This document shows, piece by piece, positions 16,728-26,264 of a stretch of 64,000 nucleotides of DNA (position 1 is the stretch's first letter; every line of letters begins with the position of its first letter). A model generated the notes under the pieces. The model made no database searches and was not told the DNA's origin. It saw only the letters and a program-made list of their open reading frames with translations. Source of the DNA: an uncultured Bacteriovoracaceae bacterium (GTDB lineage: Bacteria; Bdellovibrionota; Bacteriovoracia; Bacteriovoracales; Bacteriovoracaceae); NCBI GenBank assembly GCA_950054155.1, contig CATLOT010000002.1, positions 62,001 through 126,000 of the forward strand, written 5' to 3'. Position numbers and translations under genes: made by a program.

Positions 16728-19283
16728 ATGAACCCTTTGCGCGCCATCTTTGGCTCGAAGAATGATCGAGACCTCAAAAAAATGAAACCTCTTGTTAAGC
16801 AAATCGGCTCTTATGAAGAGCAGATGAAGAAGCTTAGCGACGAAGAGCTCCAGGCCCAAACACCAAAGTTTAGAAAAATGCTGGCCGAAGGTGCAACCCT
16901 CACAGACATTCTTCCCGAAGCCTTCGCAACAGTGAGAGAAGCCTCTGTTCGCGTCCTCGGAATGCGCCCCTATGACGTTCAGCTCATTGGTGGGATCGCG
17001 CTCTTTGAAAGCAAGATTGCCGAGATGAAAACCGGTGAAGGAAAGACCCTAACAGCGGCCCTTCCCATGTATCTTCATGGACTCACTCAAAAAGGGGCTC
17101 ACCTTGTAACGGTGAATGATTACCTCGCCAAAAGGGATGCCGAAGAAATGGTAGGTCCTCTTTATAACTGGCTTGGTCTAAGCTGTGGTGTCATCGTTGC
17201 TGATATGGATGATGAAGCCAGAAAAGAGGCCTATCGCTCTGACATCACCTACGGAACTAATAACGAATTTGCCTTTGACTACCTTCGCGACAATATGAAG
17301 TTTGATCTTGAGGATTATGTTCAACGGGGCCATAACTTTTGTATTGTTGATGAGGTCGACTCTATTCTTATCGACGAAGCAAGAACTCCCCTTCTTATCT
17401 CTGGTCCTAGTGAAGGAAAGACAGATCTCTACTACACGGCCAATGAGATCATTCCTAAACTTACCATTGAAAAAGACTTCACAGTTGATGAAAAATCACG
17501 AACCTCTACCTTTACTGAAGAAGGGATCATCAAGATTCAAGAACTTCTTAAAGTCGATGACCTCTTTGATCTTCAACATAATGATCTTATTCACCACCTC
17601 AATCAGGCCCTTAAGGCCCATCACCTCTTTAAAAGAGATATTGATTATGTGGTCAAAGAAAATAAGGTCATCATTGTCGATGAATTCACAGGCCGCCTTA
17701 AAGATGGTTCACGCTGGAGTGATGGTCTTCACCAAGCTGTCGAAGCAAAAGAAAATGTGGAAATTAAGAGTGAAAACCAAACTCTTGCTAGCGTGACCTT
17801 TCAAAACTACTTTCGCCTCTATGACAGCCTCTCTGGGATGACAGGGACAGCCGATACAGAAGCAGAAGAATTTAGAAAGATCTATAGTCTTGATGTTCTT
17901 GTCGTGCCCACCAATCTTCCGATTGCCCGTGTTGATGAGCCAGATGTCATCTATAAATCAAAAGAAGCGAAGACAAAGGCTGTTATTAAGCTCATTAGAG
18001 AGCTCAATGAAAAAGGCCAACCCGTTCTTATTGGAACTAACTCTATCGACAGTTCAGAGCATTTTCACGCTGCCCTCACCAAGGCCGGAATTAAGCACGA
18101 AATGCTCAATGCTAAGAACCACGAGCGCGAGGCCACTATTATTGCCAATGCTGGGGCCAAAGGAAGCGTCACTATCGCGACCAATATGGCCGGTCGTGGT
18201 ACCGATATTAAAATTAGTGATGAAATCAAGGCCCTGGGTGGTCTCTATATTGTAGGGACTGAGAGAAATGAAGCTCGTCGTATCGACAACCAGCTCCGTG
18301 GTCGTTCGGGTCGTCAAGGTGACCCAGGTCACTCTAAATTCTTTCTCTCTCTTGAAGATGATCTCATGAGAATCTTTGGAAGTGACCGCATTAAGGGTGT
18401 GATGAACACTCTCGGTATGGAAGAAGATGAGCCCATTGAGCACAAAATGATCTCAAACGCCATTGCTAAGTCTCAAAAGAAAGTTGAGGCCCATAACTTT
18501 GAAATCAGAAAGCACCTTCTTCAATATGATGATGTCATGGGTGAACAGCGCTCTGTTATCTATCGCCTGCGTCGTGATATTCTTGGTGATCAAGGAAACG
18601 AAGAGCTCGTGCAGGGCTTTATTGAAGATGTTAGTGAAATTCTTGTGGATGCCTATAGGCCCGAGAAAAAGACACCAATGGAGTCATGGCCTTGGGAAGA
18701 GATGAATACAGGCTTTCAAAATACCTTTCACACTGAAGACGTTGTCAGTGCTGAAGGCTGTATCAAAGAAGGTGACGGAGAAATTGAAGAGTACTTCGCC
18801 AAGAAAGCAAAGAGCCTGCTTGAATCAAAACTGAGCCAATATGATCCAGAGCAAGTCAAACTTGCTCTTAGAGAAATCCTTCTTTCGACATTTGATCAAT
18901 TTTGGAAGGATCACCTTCAGTCAATGGATCATATTAAAGAAGGCATTAACCTAAGGGCTTATGCTCAGAAAGATCCCCTCACTGAATATAAGCGCGAAGC
19001 GTTTAATCTCTTTGAAAATATGAGAGTTGAAGTGAAGAAGGCCGTGGTCAATAATATCTTCAGCGTAAAACTCTACACTCAAGCAGAGATTGAAGAACTT
19101 CAACGCCGTCATCAAGAAGAACTTGAAAGACAACTTGAGGCCCACAAAAAGGCACAGGAAATGGCTGAGGCCGCCAAAGAAGCTCAGGCCCAACCCATTC
19201 AAAGATCGACTAATAAAGTCGGACGTAATGATCCTTGCCCCTGTGGTTCTGGTAAGAAATTCAAGCAGTGTCATGGGGCATAA
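16728..19283 (+). CDS. secA: Preprotein translocase subunit SecA
   Basis: 851 residues, normal for bacterial SecA. Walker A is MKTGEGKT near residue 102, Walker B includes [14 protein letters not shown] near 208, and the second motor domain has [10 protein letters not shown] near 490 and the arginine-finger region [14 protein letters not shown]. The C-terminus ends in [16 protein letters not shown]-type SEC-C zinc motif (here [17 protein letters not shown]), used for SecB and phospholipid contact. It is the ATPase that drives secretory proteins through SecYEG. A GGAG-like site (TAGGAG) precedes the ATG. The acidic repeat gene follows 41 bp downstream. Confidence 0.98.
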   Translation: MNPLRAIFGSKNDRDLKKMKPLVKQIGSYEEQMKKLSDEELQAQTPKFRKMLAEGATLTDILPEAFATVREASVRVLGMRPYDVQLIGGIALFESKIAEMKTGEGKTLTAALPMYLHGLTQKGAHLVTVNDYLAKRDAEEMVGPLYNWLGLSCGVIVADMDDEARKEAYRSDITYGTNNEFAFDYLRDNMKFDLEDYVQRGHNFCIVDEVDSILIDEARTPLLISGPSEGKTDLYYTANEIIPKLTIEKDFTVDEKSRTSTFTEEGIIKIQELLKVDDLFDLQHNDLIHHLNQALKAHHLFKRDIDYVVKENKVIIVDEFTGRLKDGSRWSDGLHQAVEAKENVEIKSENQTLASVTFQNYFRLYDSLSGMTGTADTEAEEFRKIYSLDVLVVPTNLPIARVDEPDVIYKSKEAKTKAVIKLIRELNEKGQPVLIGTNSIDSSEHFHAALTKAGIKHEMLNAKNHEREATIIANAGAKGSVTIATNMAGRGTDIKISDEIKALGGLYIVGTERNEARRIDNQLRGRSGRQGDPGHSKFFLSLEDDLMRIFGSDRIKGVMNTLGMEEDEPIEHKMISNAIAKSQKKVEAHNFEIRKHLLQYDDVMGEQRSVIYRLRRDILGDQGNEELVQGFIEDVSEILVDAYRPEKKTPMESWPWEEMNTGFQNTFHTEDVVSAEGCIKEGDGEIEEYFAKKAKSLLESKLSQYDPEQVKLALREILLSTFDQFWKDHLQSMDHIKEGINLRAYAQKDPLTEYKREAFNLFENMRVEVKKAVVNNIFSVKLYTQAEIEELQRRHQEELERQLEAHKKAQEMAEAAKEAQAQPIQRSTNKVGRNDPCPCGSGKKFKQCHGA

Positions 19284-19324
19284 TCTTGCCCCAAAAGTTT
19301 ATTCTAATGCTATACTTTTAGGAT

Positions 19325-20884
19325 ATGAGTACGAATGATCATGACGATGAAGGTGAATGGGACGAAAAGTCTGACCTCACCCGTATAGAAGACTTATCTG
19401 AATTTCTTCACGAAGAAGATCCAGATGTTGACGCTCAATTAATGAGTGGAACTGATGAGGAGGATTCTCCCTTCTCTGAGGACACTCTGCCCGATATTCC
19501 GGAAGCGGAAGACTTGAGTTCCCTCGACGACCTTCCCGAAGCCCCCCAAGAAGAAATTGAAGAAAACTATCAAGAAGAAAGCTTTGACTCTAACGACCAC
19601 GAAGAAGTCAATTTCGGTGACGACTTCGACGATAACCAAGAAGAAGTAAGCTTTGGTGATGATACCGACGACGCCCAAGAAGAAGAACAAAGCTTTGGTG
19701 ATGACTTCGAGGACGCTCAAGAAGACGAGCAAAGCTTCGGTGATGACTTCGAGAACGCTCAAGAAGACGAGCAAAGCCTTGGTGACGACTTTGACGACGC
19801 TCAAGAAGACGAGCAAAGTTTTGGTGACGACTTTGACAACGCTCAAGAAGACGAGCAAAGTTTTGAAGGCGATCCCCTAGAAGAACAAGAAGAAGAACAA
19901 CAAATAGAAGAACAGAGCTTTGATGACGACAGCGACAATGATCAAGAAGAAGAGCAAAGCTTTGACGACAATCTTGAAGAAGAGTCCCTACCTATTGAAG
20001 AACCTCCTGCCCCAATTCAGCAGGACTACTCTGCCCCACCAGTAGAGTCTCCTCAGGCCTCCGTTCAACGCGAGAACTTTCAAGACCTGCGTGACTTTGG
20101 TAATGCCATTACTTACGGCGTGGTCACAACTGGCGGAAATCCTCCCTTTAGCCTCATTTTAAGAGGAGTGAAGTACCAAGAGGATGCCGAGGACATCAAA
20201 ATTCTCCTGCGTGAGCATGGCCTTCTCACCGATGAAAGTGAGCAAAATATTGATCAAGGTCTTGAGCAAGGAAGCCTTCTTATTAGCCAGATCAGTGAAT
20301 ATTCTGCCATCTACTTGGCCCACAAGATGCGCCGCTTTGATGTGGACATCCGCATCGGTCTAAGCGACCAACTTCATCCGTCAAAATCTTACGAGCGAGA
20401 GGAACGTGGTTTAATCAGTAAAGATAATCTCCGTCAAAATCGAGAAGAATTTATGGAGATTGAAGATTACGCCTTAAATATCGAAGACATCAAAATGGTC
20501 ACATCCTCGCAAATTGAGGGCTATAGCATTAAAAGATATATTGAAATCGTTAGTGCCCACAGTCTTATAAAGGAAGCTGATCTCTATCGCCATAGCTTTC
20601 AAAGTGAAGGAGAAGAGAGCGCTGAGGATGACCTGCTTTTAAGAAATCTTCTCGAGCAATTTCCTCAAGAGGAAAATCCCATCAAAGATCTTGGCCTTAA
20701 TGAAGTCTATCAAATACTCGTTGATGAACTGAGAAATGAAGCTTTCAAAGTCGAGGCCAATGCCGTCGTGGGGATTAACTTTAATATTACCCCTATAACG
20801 ACGAGCTCAGACAATCCCCAAACCCCACGCTATAAAATCACTGCCACAGGAAATGCCGTTTGGATCATCGATCAGCCTTATTAA
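19325..20884 (+). CDS. Acidic tandem-repeat protein with C-terminal YbjQ-like (heavy-metal-binding) domain
   Basis: 519 residues in two parts. Residues 1-255 are extremely acidic and carry about nine copies of a 14-residue unit like SFGDDFEDAQEDEQ. Residues about 255-519 are folded: a segment with DFGNAITYGVVTTGG, then at the end EANAVVGINFNITPI and YKITATGNAVWII, which resemble the YbjQ/UPF0145 putative heavy-metal-binding fold. There is no signal peptide, so it should be cytoplasmic. The acidic part may bind cations or basic partners. The gene follows secA closely and overlaps glpD by 25 bp, so it may share a transcript with both. Function is unknown. Confidence 0.7.
   Translation: MSTNDHDDEGEWDEKSDLTRIEDLSEFLHEEDPDVDAQLMSGTDEEDSPFSEDTLPDIPEAEDLSSLDDLPEAPQEEIEENYQEESFDSNDHEEVNFGDDFDDNQEEVSFGDDTDDAQEEEQSFGDDFEDAQEDEQSFGDDFENAQEDEQSLGDDFDDAQEDEQSFGDDFDNAQEDEQSFEGDPLEEQEEEQQIEEQSFDDDSDNDQEEEQSFDDNLEEESLPIEEPPAPIQQDYSAPPVESPQASVQRENFQDLRDFGNAITYGVVTTGGNPPFSLILRGVKYQEDAEDIKILLREHGLLTDESEQNIDQGLEQGSLLISQISEYSAIYLAHKMRRFDVDIRIGLSDQLHPSKSYEREERGLISKDNLRQNREEFMEIEDYALNIEDIKMVTSSQIEGYSIKRYIEIVSAHSLIKEADLYRHSFQSEGEESAEDDLLLRNLLEQFPQEENPIKDLGLNEVYQILVDELRNEAFKVEANAVVGINFNITPITTSSDNPQTPRYKITATGNAVWIIDQPY
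19600..19990 (+). repeat. 42-bp coding minisatellite
   Basis: About nine head-to-tail copies of a 42-bp unit encoding (V/S)(N/S)FGDDxxDxQEEEQ-type 14-residue repeats. The central four copies are nearly identical (SFGDDFEDAQEDEQ variants), the outer ones are degenerate, as expected from slippage or unequal exchange in the middle of the array. All copies keep frame. Confidence 0.85.
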
Positions 20885-22278
20885 ATTCTTTTGCGCATCA
20901 AATCCCCTCTCACCATGAAGTTCTTGTCGTCGGGGGTGGCATTGCAGGAGCAGGCGTTTTTAGGGACCTCTCTTTACATGGTATTAGTACTCTTCTCATT
21001 GATAAGAAAGACTTCACTAGCCAGACAAGCCAATCGAGCTCAAAAATGCTTCACGGGGGAATCCGCTATCTTGAAAACCTCGACTTTGCGTTAGTGTGGG
21101 AAGCTCTTCACGAAAAGAATCTATGGCTCAAACTGGCCCCTCACCTCAGCTATCCCGAAGAATTCTACTTACCTGTCTATAAAGATGGCCTAAGACCTCT
21201 GTGGATGATTCGCTTAGGTCTCTTTCTCTACGATGCCCTTTCTAGCTTTAATAATCTGCCAAGCTCACAGGCGAATGCAACCCAAACCCTCAAGCAAATC
21301 CCCCTTCTTAAGGAAAGGGGTCTGACAGGTTCTGGAATTTATAGTGATGCTGTTATGGATGATGCCAAGATCACTCTTGAGTGTATCTATGATGGCCTTC
21401 TCCAGAGGAAGTCCTATGCCTGCAACCACACCTCACTTGAAAGAATTGAGAAATACCAAGACGGTTACAAGGCCGTCATTAAAGATCAGATCACTCAGTG
21501 TGAAAGAGAGATTACATGCAACAAAGTTGTCTTCACCACGGGCCCTTTCACAGACAAACTTCTCAGTGAGCTAAAGCTCTTTGACTGGACACCTAAACTT
21601 AAACTCAGTCGAGGCTCACACTTGTGGTTTGATAATGATATGCTCAAACTCAAAAAACCGATGGTCCTCACACCAAAAGATGGTCGTGTCATTTTTGTAA
21701 TTCCTCAGCGTGATAAAACTCTCGTTGGAACAACTGAAGTAAAAGGACGAGCTGACTTTGATCAATCTCCTTCTGATGAGGAAGTAGACTATCTTTTTAA
21801 AAATCTTAAAGAGTTCTTTCCTAAGGCCATTATTGATAAGAAGTATCTTCTTGGTCAGTTTGCGGGGGTCAGACCTCTTGTGATGGAGGATGGAGAAAAT
21901 AGCCTCGGTAAAGTTGCCAGAAATCATAAGGTCTACCAGCCTCAAGAAAATGCCTTCGTCTTAATGGGCGGCAAATATACAACCTTTAGAGTCATGGCCC
22001 AGGATGTAGTGGAACCCCTCCTTCATCAAATGCGAAGACCCTATCAAAATCACCTCAGCACTCTCCCACTTCGAAAGCCCAGTCAAGTGGTCCCTTGGAC
22101 GGAGTTTACACTTTCACCCCAACTAATTGAGCAAATTATTCTTGAAGAGTTTCCTAAGACAAAGGAGGACTTTATTCACCGAAGGCTCGGTAGTCGTGAA
22201 GAAGACCTTTCTGCTGAGCTTATCACTCAGATAGAAAGCTCTCTTGAAAAGAATCTAAAAGCGGTAACTCAAGCCTAA
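20860..22278 (+). CDS. glpD: FAD-dependent glycerol-3-phosphate dehydrogenase
   Basis: 472 residues starting from TTG at 20860 inside the 3' end of the previous gene. The FAD-binding motif is VVGGGIAGAGVFRDLSLHG near residue 23, followed by the family motif SSKMLHGGIRYLE near 60 and the C-terminal MGGKYTTFR near 367. It oxidises sn-glycerol-3-phosphate to dihydroxyacetone phosphate, passing electrons to quinone at the inner membrane. It is somewhat shorter at the C-terminus than the approximately 500-residue enteric GlpD. Its 3' end overlaps the convergent outer-membrane gene by 24 bp. Confidence 0.9.
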   Translation: MDHRSALLNSFAHQIPSHHEVLVVGGGIAGAGVFRDLSLHGISTLLIDKKDFTSQTSQSSSKMLHGGIRYLENLDFALVWEALHEKNLWLKLAPHLSYPEEFYLPVYKDGLRPLWMIRLGLFLYDALSSFNNLPSSQANATQTLKQIPLLKERGLTGSGIYSDAVMDDAKITLECIYDGLLQRKSYACNHTSLERIEKYQDGYKAVIKDQITQCEREITCNKVVFTTGPFTDKLLSELKLFDWTPKLKLSRGSHLWFDNDMLKLKKPMVLTPKDGRVIFVIPQRDKTLVGTTEVKGRADFDQSPSDEEVDYLFKNLKEFFPKAIIDKKYLLGQFAGVRPLVMEDGENSLGKVARNHKVYQPQENAFVLMGGKYTTFRVMAQDVVEPLLHQMRRPYQNHLSTLPLRKPSQVVPWTEFTLSPQLIEQIILEEFPKTKEDFIHRRLGSREEDLSAELITQIESSLEKNLKAVTQA

Positions 22279-23358
22279 CAGAAGACGCGGTCCACTTACC
22301 GTTTTATTGTAGGTGTCACCATTTTCTAATTCATAGGATTCACTACGCTGATAGTAATCAAGAACTGCTCTCGCGCCAAAACCACTTTCAGTGTAGTACT
22401 TAACTCCTGTCGCCACACTGAAGAAGCTCGAAGAGCCATCAGCAGTTGTACTCACTTGATTACTTGAAGCACTAAGAAGATCAATGGTATCGCTTACGCT
22501 TCCAACGCCTACAGTGAACCCACTAAAACCAATGAGCCTTCCATAACTTAAAGGAGGAGCGATATAGTGATAGAAAGCTCCGGCTCCATATTCTGTAACA
22601 GAGTTTGAAACTTGCTGCCCCTGGGCTGAAGTCATAGAGCGACTAGAAGCATGAAAAAGGGCGGCAAAACTAATGCGACCAAGAAAGGAGTTAGGCTTAT
22701 CAAAATACTTTTCAAGCCCCACACTGAAATCAATATTGGCATCATTCCCATTAAAGGTATCGCCATCCCCTTCATCAACTGAACTTGAAAGGCTATTGAG
22801 ATGGACAAGGCCAAAGGCCTCTATTGTTTTGTGAGAGCTAAGACCTGGTCCTCGCATAAGCATTGCTGACTCGTCATCAACAGCCCCAAGACTCGCAAGT
22901 TCTTGTTGGTCGACACTTTGAGATTCAGTCTCCATGGTTCTCACTCTACCAGGAGCAGCACCGCCACGAAAGGACATGACTTCCGTTCCGGGGCTCATTG
23001 TTGAATTAGAGTTGTCGTAGAGGCTCTTAGAGGGATCAACTGTCGTCGTGATAGGCTTGGTAATTTTAATATTCACAACTTTATCTGCATAAATAGAAGA
23101 ATCACTTACAATTCGATAAATGCTCCAAATCGTTCTTGTTGGAGAGGCCTTAACGACAACACCTCGAGCAATCACTCCCGTGGTCAAAAAGAACTTTGCA
23201 TGATCGCCGACCACGAGTCCGTCTTCTAATCCACGATTAAGAAGGACCGTTTTCTTGGTGCTTGAAACCTTAATGAATCGAGTTGTTAATTTCTCATCAA
23301 TTTCTAGAGCAAAAGTATTGGTGAGAATGAGGGAAAAAAAAGTAATCCAGATTTTCAT
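22255..23358 (-). CDS. Probable outer-membrane beta-barrel protein (paralogue A)
   Basis: From ATG 23358 (a TTG six bases earlier is also in frame) the protein has a signal peptide (MKIWITFFSLILTNTFA), an N-terminal domain with VSSTKKTVLLNRGLEDGLVVGD, a low-complexity Ser/Thr-rich linker (about 105-170), and a C-terminal region of alternating amphipathic strands ending GLSYRF, a classic terminal aromatic of outer-membrane barrels. It shares its N-terminal domain with the protein encoded immediately upstream (KKSILINRGHAENIRNGD). The two are 9 bp apart and co-transcribed. The function is unknown; the barrel is about eight to ten strands by length. Confidence 0.7.
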   Translation of the reverse strand: MKIWITFFSLILTNTFALEIDEKLTTRFIKVSSTKKTVLLNRGLEDGLVVGDHAKFFLTTGVIARGVVVKASPTRTIWSIYRIVSDSSIYADKVVNIKITKPITTTVDPSKSLYDNSNSTMSPGTEVMSFRGGAAPGRVRTMETESQSVDQQELASLGAVDDESAMLMRGPGLSSHKTIEAFGLVHLNSLSSSVDEGDGDTFNGNDANIDFSVGLEKYFDKPNSFLGRISFAALFHASSRSMTSAQGQQVSNSVTEYGAGAFYHYIAPPLSYGRLIGFSGFTVGVGSVSDTIDLLSASSNQVSTTADGSSSFFSVATGVKYYTESGFGARAVLDYYQRSESYELENGDTYNKTVSGPRLLLGLSYRF

Positions 23359-23367
23359 AGGCAACTC

Positions 23368-24921
23368 TTAAAAATAAACATTAAGTCCCACAGCAAAGCG
23401 TAGTTGACTCAAATTATAAACATCATCAATATTGTCTTCTAAGAAATCAGTGACATTGTAGCGCAGGCTCTCATAGCGTAATTGAAGATTCACTCCATAG
23501 CCGATATCTTCATCAGTGACTTTCTCATCACCACTGCTCCAACGATACTTCAGTCCGAAATTGGCCATCGGCACCCCCACCACTTGAAGATTATAGCTTT
23601 GAGAGAGTTCCTCACTCTCCATGTCACCATTGCCTCTCTTAAAACCAACTCCTATGTAGGGCATGTACTTATAGAGAGAGCTTGGAGGATTAAAGAAGTA
23701 CCAATTTACAAAGCCCTTAAGACTTCCCTCGGTCACCCGAACATTGACACCACCTACATCAAAGAATGAAATTCCCCTTTCTATTTCCGCTTCAACGGTC
23801 CAATTATTAAGACTGCGAAGGGTATTACCGAGATGCCATTCGTAAGAGAAGCTAATCCCATAGTCGATCCCACTGAAGCTTCCTCCTTCTTCTGAAGTGT
23901 TATCAGTGAGGTTAGTGATATAGCGAAGAGTAAATTCCTGACCTACTCTCTCTTCAAGGGCCCTCTTTTGACGACGAAGCTCTTGGGCGATTCCCGTTGT
24001 CACAAGATAGTCACGAAGCTGCTTATCGGTCATATCCTTTGAAAAGCGTGGGCCTTCTTTTTTTATTCTTTCAAGAGCTCCAGGAGAGACATTTTCACGG
24101 CTGGCGTTGGCAAGTTTTTCAGACTCCCTGATATTGGGGACATTTCCTTTAAATGCCATATTAAGACCAGGCTCATGAATATTGTCTTTGTAGAGACTTC
24201 TCAGGCCATATTTTAATTCATTGTACTTAGGGACTGAACGTGACGTCGTTGAATCAAAGATTCTATCCTCTGCTGCCTTTTCAATGGCCTCTATGAGGCG
24301 GTCATCCCCCTCTGTGGCGGGCACTATCATGCGGTCCGTGACTTGATCAAAATCTTCGTCGTATTCACTGCCGCTTTTAATCATTTTCTTAAAACGCGTC
24401 AGTTCAATATCCTGGCGAGTCGTTGCCTTGGTTTTTTTGACTTCCTGACCCTCAATAAAGTCCTGCTCCTCAAAGACGAGATCTTCAGGAATTCCCTTAT
24501 CCTCAGAGACCTCATAATAGTCCTGATCTTCAGCTCGCCCTTGAACTTTGAGTGTTCTTCTGGTGATAAAGGGTCTGCGAGGATCTTTCGCTTGTCTGAC
24601 CATCACGAGCTTTTGATTCTTATTAAGATGGCGAAAGCTTTTTATCTTGCGAAGAAACCAATAACTTATATTGTTCTTCACTTTAATCGCTTCGCCCTCA
24701 CCCACGTAAACAAAGCGAGGGCTCTCGATGCCTTCGCTTAAATCTTTAATATAGAGCTTGGAGCGATCGCCATTTCGGATATTTTCAGCATGACCACGGT
24801 TAATGAGGATGGATTTCTTAGAGGCACTGACTTCAAGGACTTCAATACCTTCCATGGATTGGGCAAACCCCTCAAAACCGAGAAGACACAAAGCAACAAT
24901 GAGCCAAAATTTTGTGGCCAA
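23368..24921 (-). CDS. Probable outer-membrane beta-barrel protein (paralogue B)
   Basis: 517 residues starting with TTG at 24921, supported by a strong AAGGAGGGAG site just upstream. A signal peptide ends near FAQ (residue 21). The N-terminal domain has VSASKKSILINRGHAENIRNGDRSKLY, homologous to the start of the downstream gene. A long charged middle region (about 110-310) with Arg/Lys/Glu-rich helices follows, then a C-terminal barrel-like region (about 330-517) ending GLNVYF. The pair likely forms related outer-membrane components, the larger carrying a periplasmic helical insert. No named family recognised. Confidence 0.7.
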   Translation of the reverse strand: MATKFWLIVALCLLGFEGFAQSMEGIEVLEVSASKKSILINRGHAENIRNGDRSKLYIKDLSEGIESPRFVYVGEGEAIKVKNNISYWFLRKIKSFRHLNKNQKLVMVRQAKDPRRPFITRRTLKVQGRAEDQDYYEVSEDKGIPEDLVFEEQDFIEGQEVKKTKATTRQDIELTRFKKMIKSGSEYDEDFDQVTDRMIVPATEGDDRLIEAIEKAAEDRIFDSTTSRSVPKYNELKYGLRSLYKDNIHEPGLNMAFKGNVPNIRESEKLANASRENVSPGALERIKKEGPRFSKDMTDKQLRDYLVTTGIAQELRRQKRALEERVGQEFTLRYITNLTDNTSEEGGSFSGIDYGISFSYEWHLGNTLRSLNNWTVEAEIERGISFFDVGGVNVRVTEGSLKGFVNWYFFNPPSSLYKYMPYIGVGFKRGNGDMESEELSQSYNLQVVGVPMANFGLKYRWSSGDEKVTDEDIGYGVNLQLRYESLRYNVTDFLEDNIDDVYNLSQLRFAVGLNVYF

Positions 24922-25089
24922 ACTCCCTCCTTGGACTATGGCGTCAAAAGTTCTCTATTATCAAAATAAGATACTTCTTTAGTTTACCACAACTCAATTC
25001 TTACGCACCAATTCAGTCCAACAGGCAAAAGTTGAAAAAGAGCGAAATATCTCCTATAAATAGTGAAAATTAGAACTAAAGAGGACTCT

Positions 25090-25278
25090 GTGGCCAGAAA
25101 GAAGAAAATTCAAATATTTCGTTATAAATGCACGATCACTGACGAAGAATATAAGACGACTAAAAAGGCCGAGAATCCTGATGAGTTAATTTCAGTTCAA
25201 GCTTTCTATGAGCTTAATCCTGACAAAGATGATCGCCCAGAACACATTAAAAAGGAACTTGGAGTTTCAGACTCTTAG
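25090..25278 (+). CDS. Small conserved-type cytoplasmic protein, unknown function
   Basis: The best start is GTG 25090, with AAAGAGG five bases upstream; a GTG at 25063 is in frame but has no Shine-Dalgarno. The 62-residue product (MARKKKIQIFRYKCT...) is basic at the start, then acidic, with a short helix near DELISVQAFYEL. One cysteine only, no membrane segment. It precedes trxB by 47 bp and may be co-transcribed. Family not recognised. Confidence 0.7.
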   Translation: MARKKKIQIFRYKCTITDEEYKTTKKAENPDELISVQAFYELNPDKDDRPEHIKKELGVSDS

Positions 25279-25325
25279 TTTTTAATTCACCCCACACTAC
25301 TTAAAAAATTTATTTGAGGACTTTT

Positions 25326-26264
25326 ATGGAAACGAAGAAAGTTATCATTATTGGATCTGGTCCTGCAGGTTATACCGCGGCCTTGTACACTTCACGAGCC
25401 AACCTTGCTCCCCTTGTTATTGAAGGGCATGAGCCAGGTGGACAATTAACGACGACAACTGACGTTGAAAATTTCCCCGGTTTTCCTGAAGGCGTAATGG
25501 GCCCCGACCTTATGGCCAATATGAAAAAACAAGCCGCTCGCTTTGGAACGCAATACCTTCAGACTCATGTCTCTGACGTCGATCTTTCAAAGAGACCTTT
25601 TAAGGTGACATGTGAAAACGGCAATGAGTTCCTCGCTGAAACTCTGATCATCTCAACAGGGGCTAGTGCCAAGTACTTAGGTCTTCCCAATGAGATGGCC
25701 CTTATTGGCAAAGGTGTAAGTGCCTGTGCCACTTGTGATGGTTTCTTCTACCGCGATAAAGTCGTCCACGTTATTGGTGGTGGCGACACGGCCATGGAAG
25801 AAGCGATGTTTCTAACAAAGTTTGCTTCAAAAGTTTACGTTGTTCACCGCCGTGATACTCTTCGTGCCTCAAAGCCCATGCAAGAGCGCGCGATGGCCAA
25901 CGAAAAGATTGATTTCGTGTGGAACACTGAAGTTGAAGAGATTCTTGCTGATGATACAGGGGTCACTGGAATTCGTGTTAAGAATAATCAAACCGGTGAA
26001 GTAAGTGAAAGAGCGACAGATGGCTTCTTTCTCGGCATTGGTCACCGTCCTAATACCGGCTTTCTTAAAGGTCAGATCAAGACCGATGAGCAAGGTTATA
26101 TTATTCCTCAAAACTCACCCCACCCAGACACAAATGTTGCTGGAGTCTTTGCTTGTGGTGATGTTCAAGATAGTTACTATCGCCAGGCCATTAGTGCCGC
26201 AGGCTCAGGCTGTATGGCAGCCATTAGAGCTGAGCGCTTCCTAGAAGAGAATGGCGGGCATTAA
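25326..26264 (+). CDS. trxB: Thioredoxin-disulfide reductase
   Basis: The start is placed at ATG 25326, with GAGG seven bases upstream, giving 312 residues. FAD-binding motif IIGSGPAGYTAALY opens the protein, the redox-active CATC lies near residue 137 and the NADPH-binding GGGDTAMEEAMFL near 155, with the C-terminal FACGDVQD segment. This is a standard low-molecular-weight thioredoxin reductase, recycling thioredoxin with NADPH in the cytoplasm. It overlaps the UbiB-like kinase gene by 14 bp. Confidence 0.97.
   Translation: METKKVIIIGSGPAGYTAALYTSRANLAPLVIEGHEPGGQLTTTTDVENFPGFPEGVMGPDLMANMKKQAARFGTQYLQTHVSDVDLSKRPFKVTCENGNEFLAETLIISTGASAKYLGLPNEMALIGKGVSACATCDGFFYRDKVVHVIGGGDTAMEEAMFLTKFASKVYVVHRRDTLRASKPMQERAMANEKIDFVWNTEVEEILADDTGVTGIRVKNNQTGEVSERATDGFFLGIGHRPNTGFLKGQIKTDEQGYIIPQNSPHPDTNVAGVFACGDVQDSYYRQAISAAGSGCMAAIRAERFLEENGGH

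Noticed and set aside
19439-19858. 139-residue hydrophobic repetitive ORF on the minus strand
   Set aside because: It is the antisense reading of the acidic 42-bp repeats, with no ribosome site; Val/Leu/Phe repeats are a by-product of Glu/Asp codons.
19600-19990. Regular repeats that might be a CRISPR array
   Set aside because: The units are contiguous, in frame and without unique spacers; this is a coding minisatellite.
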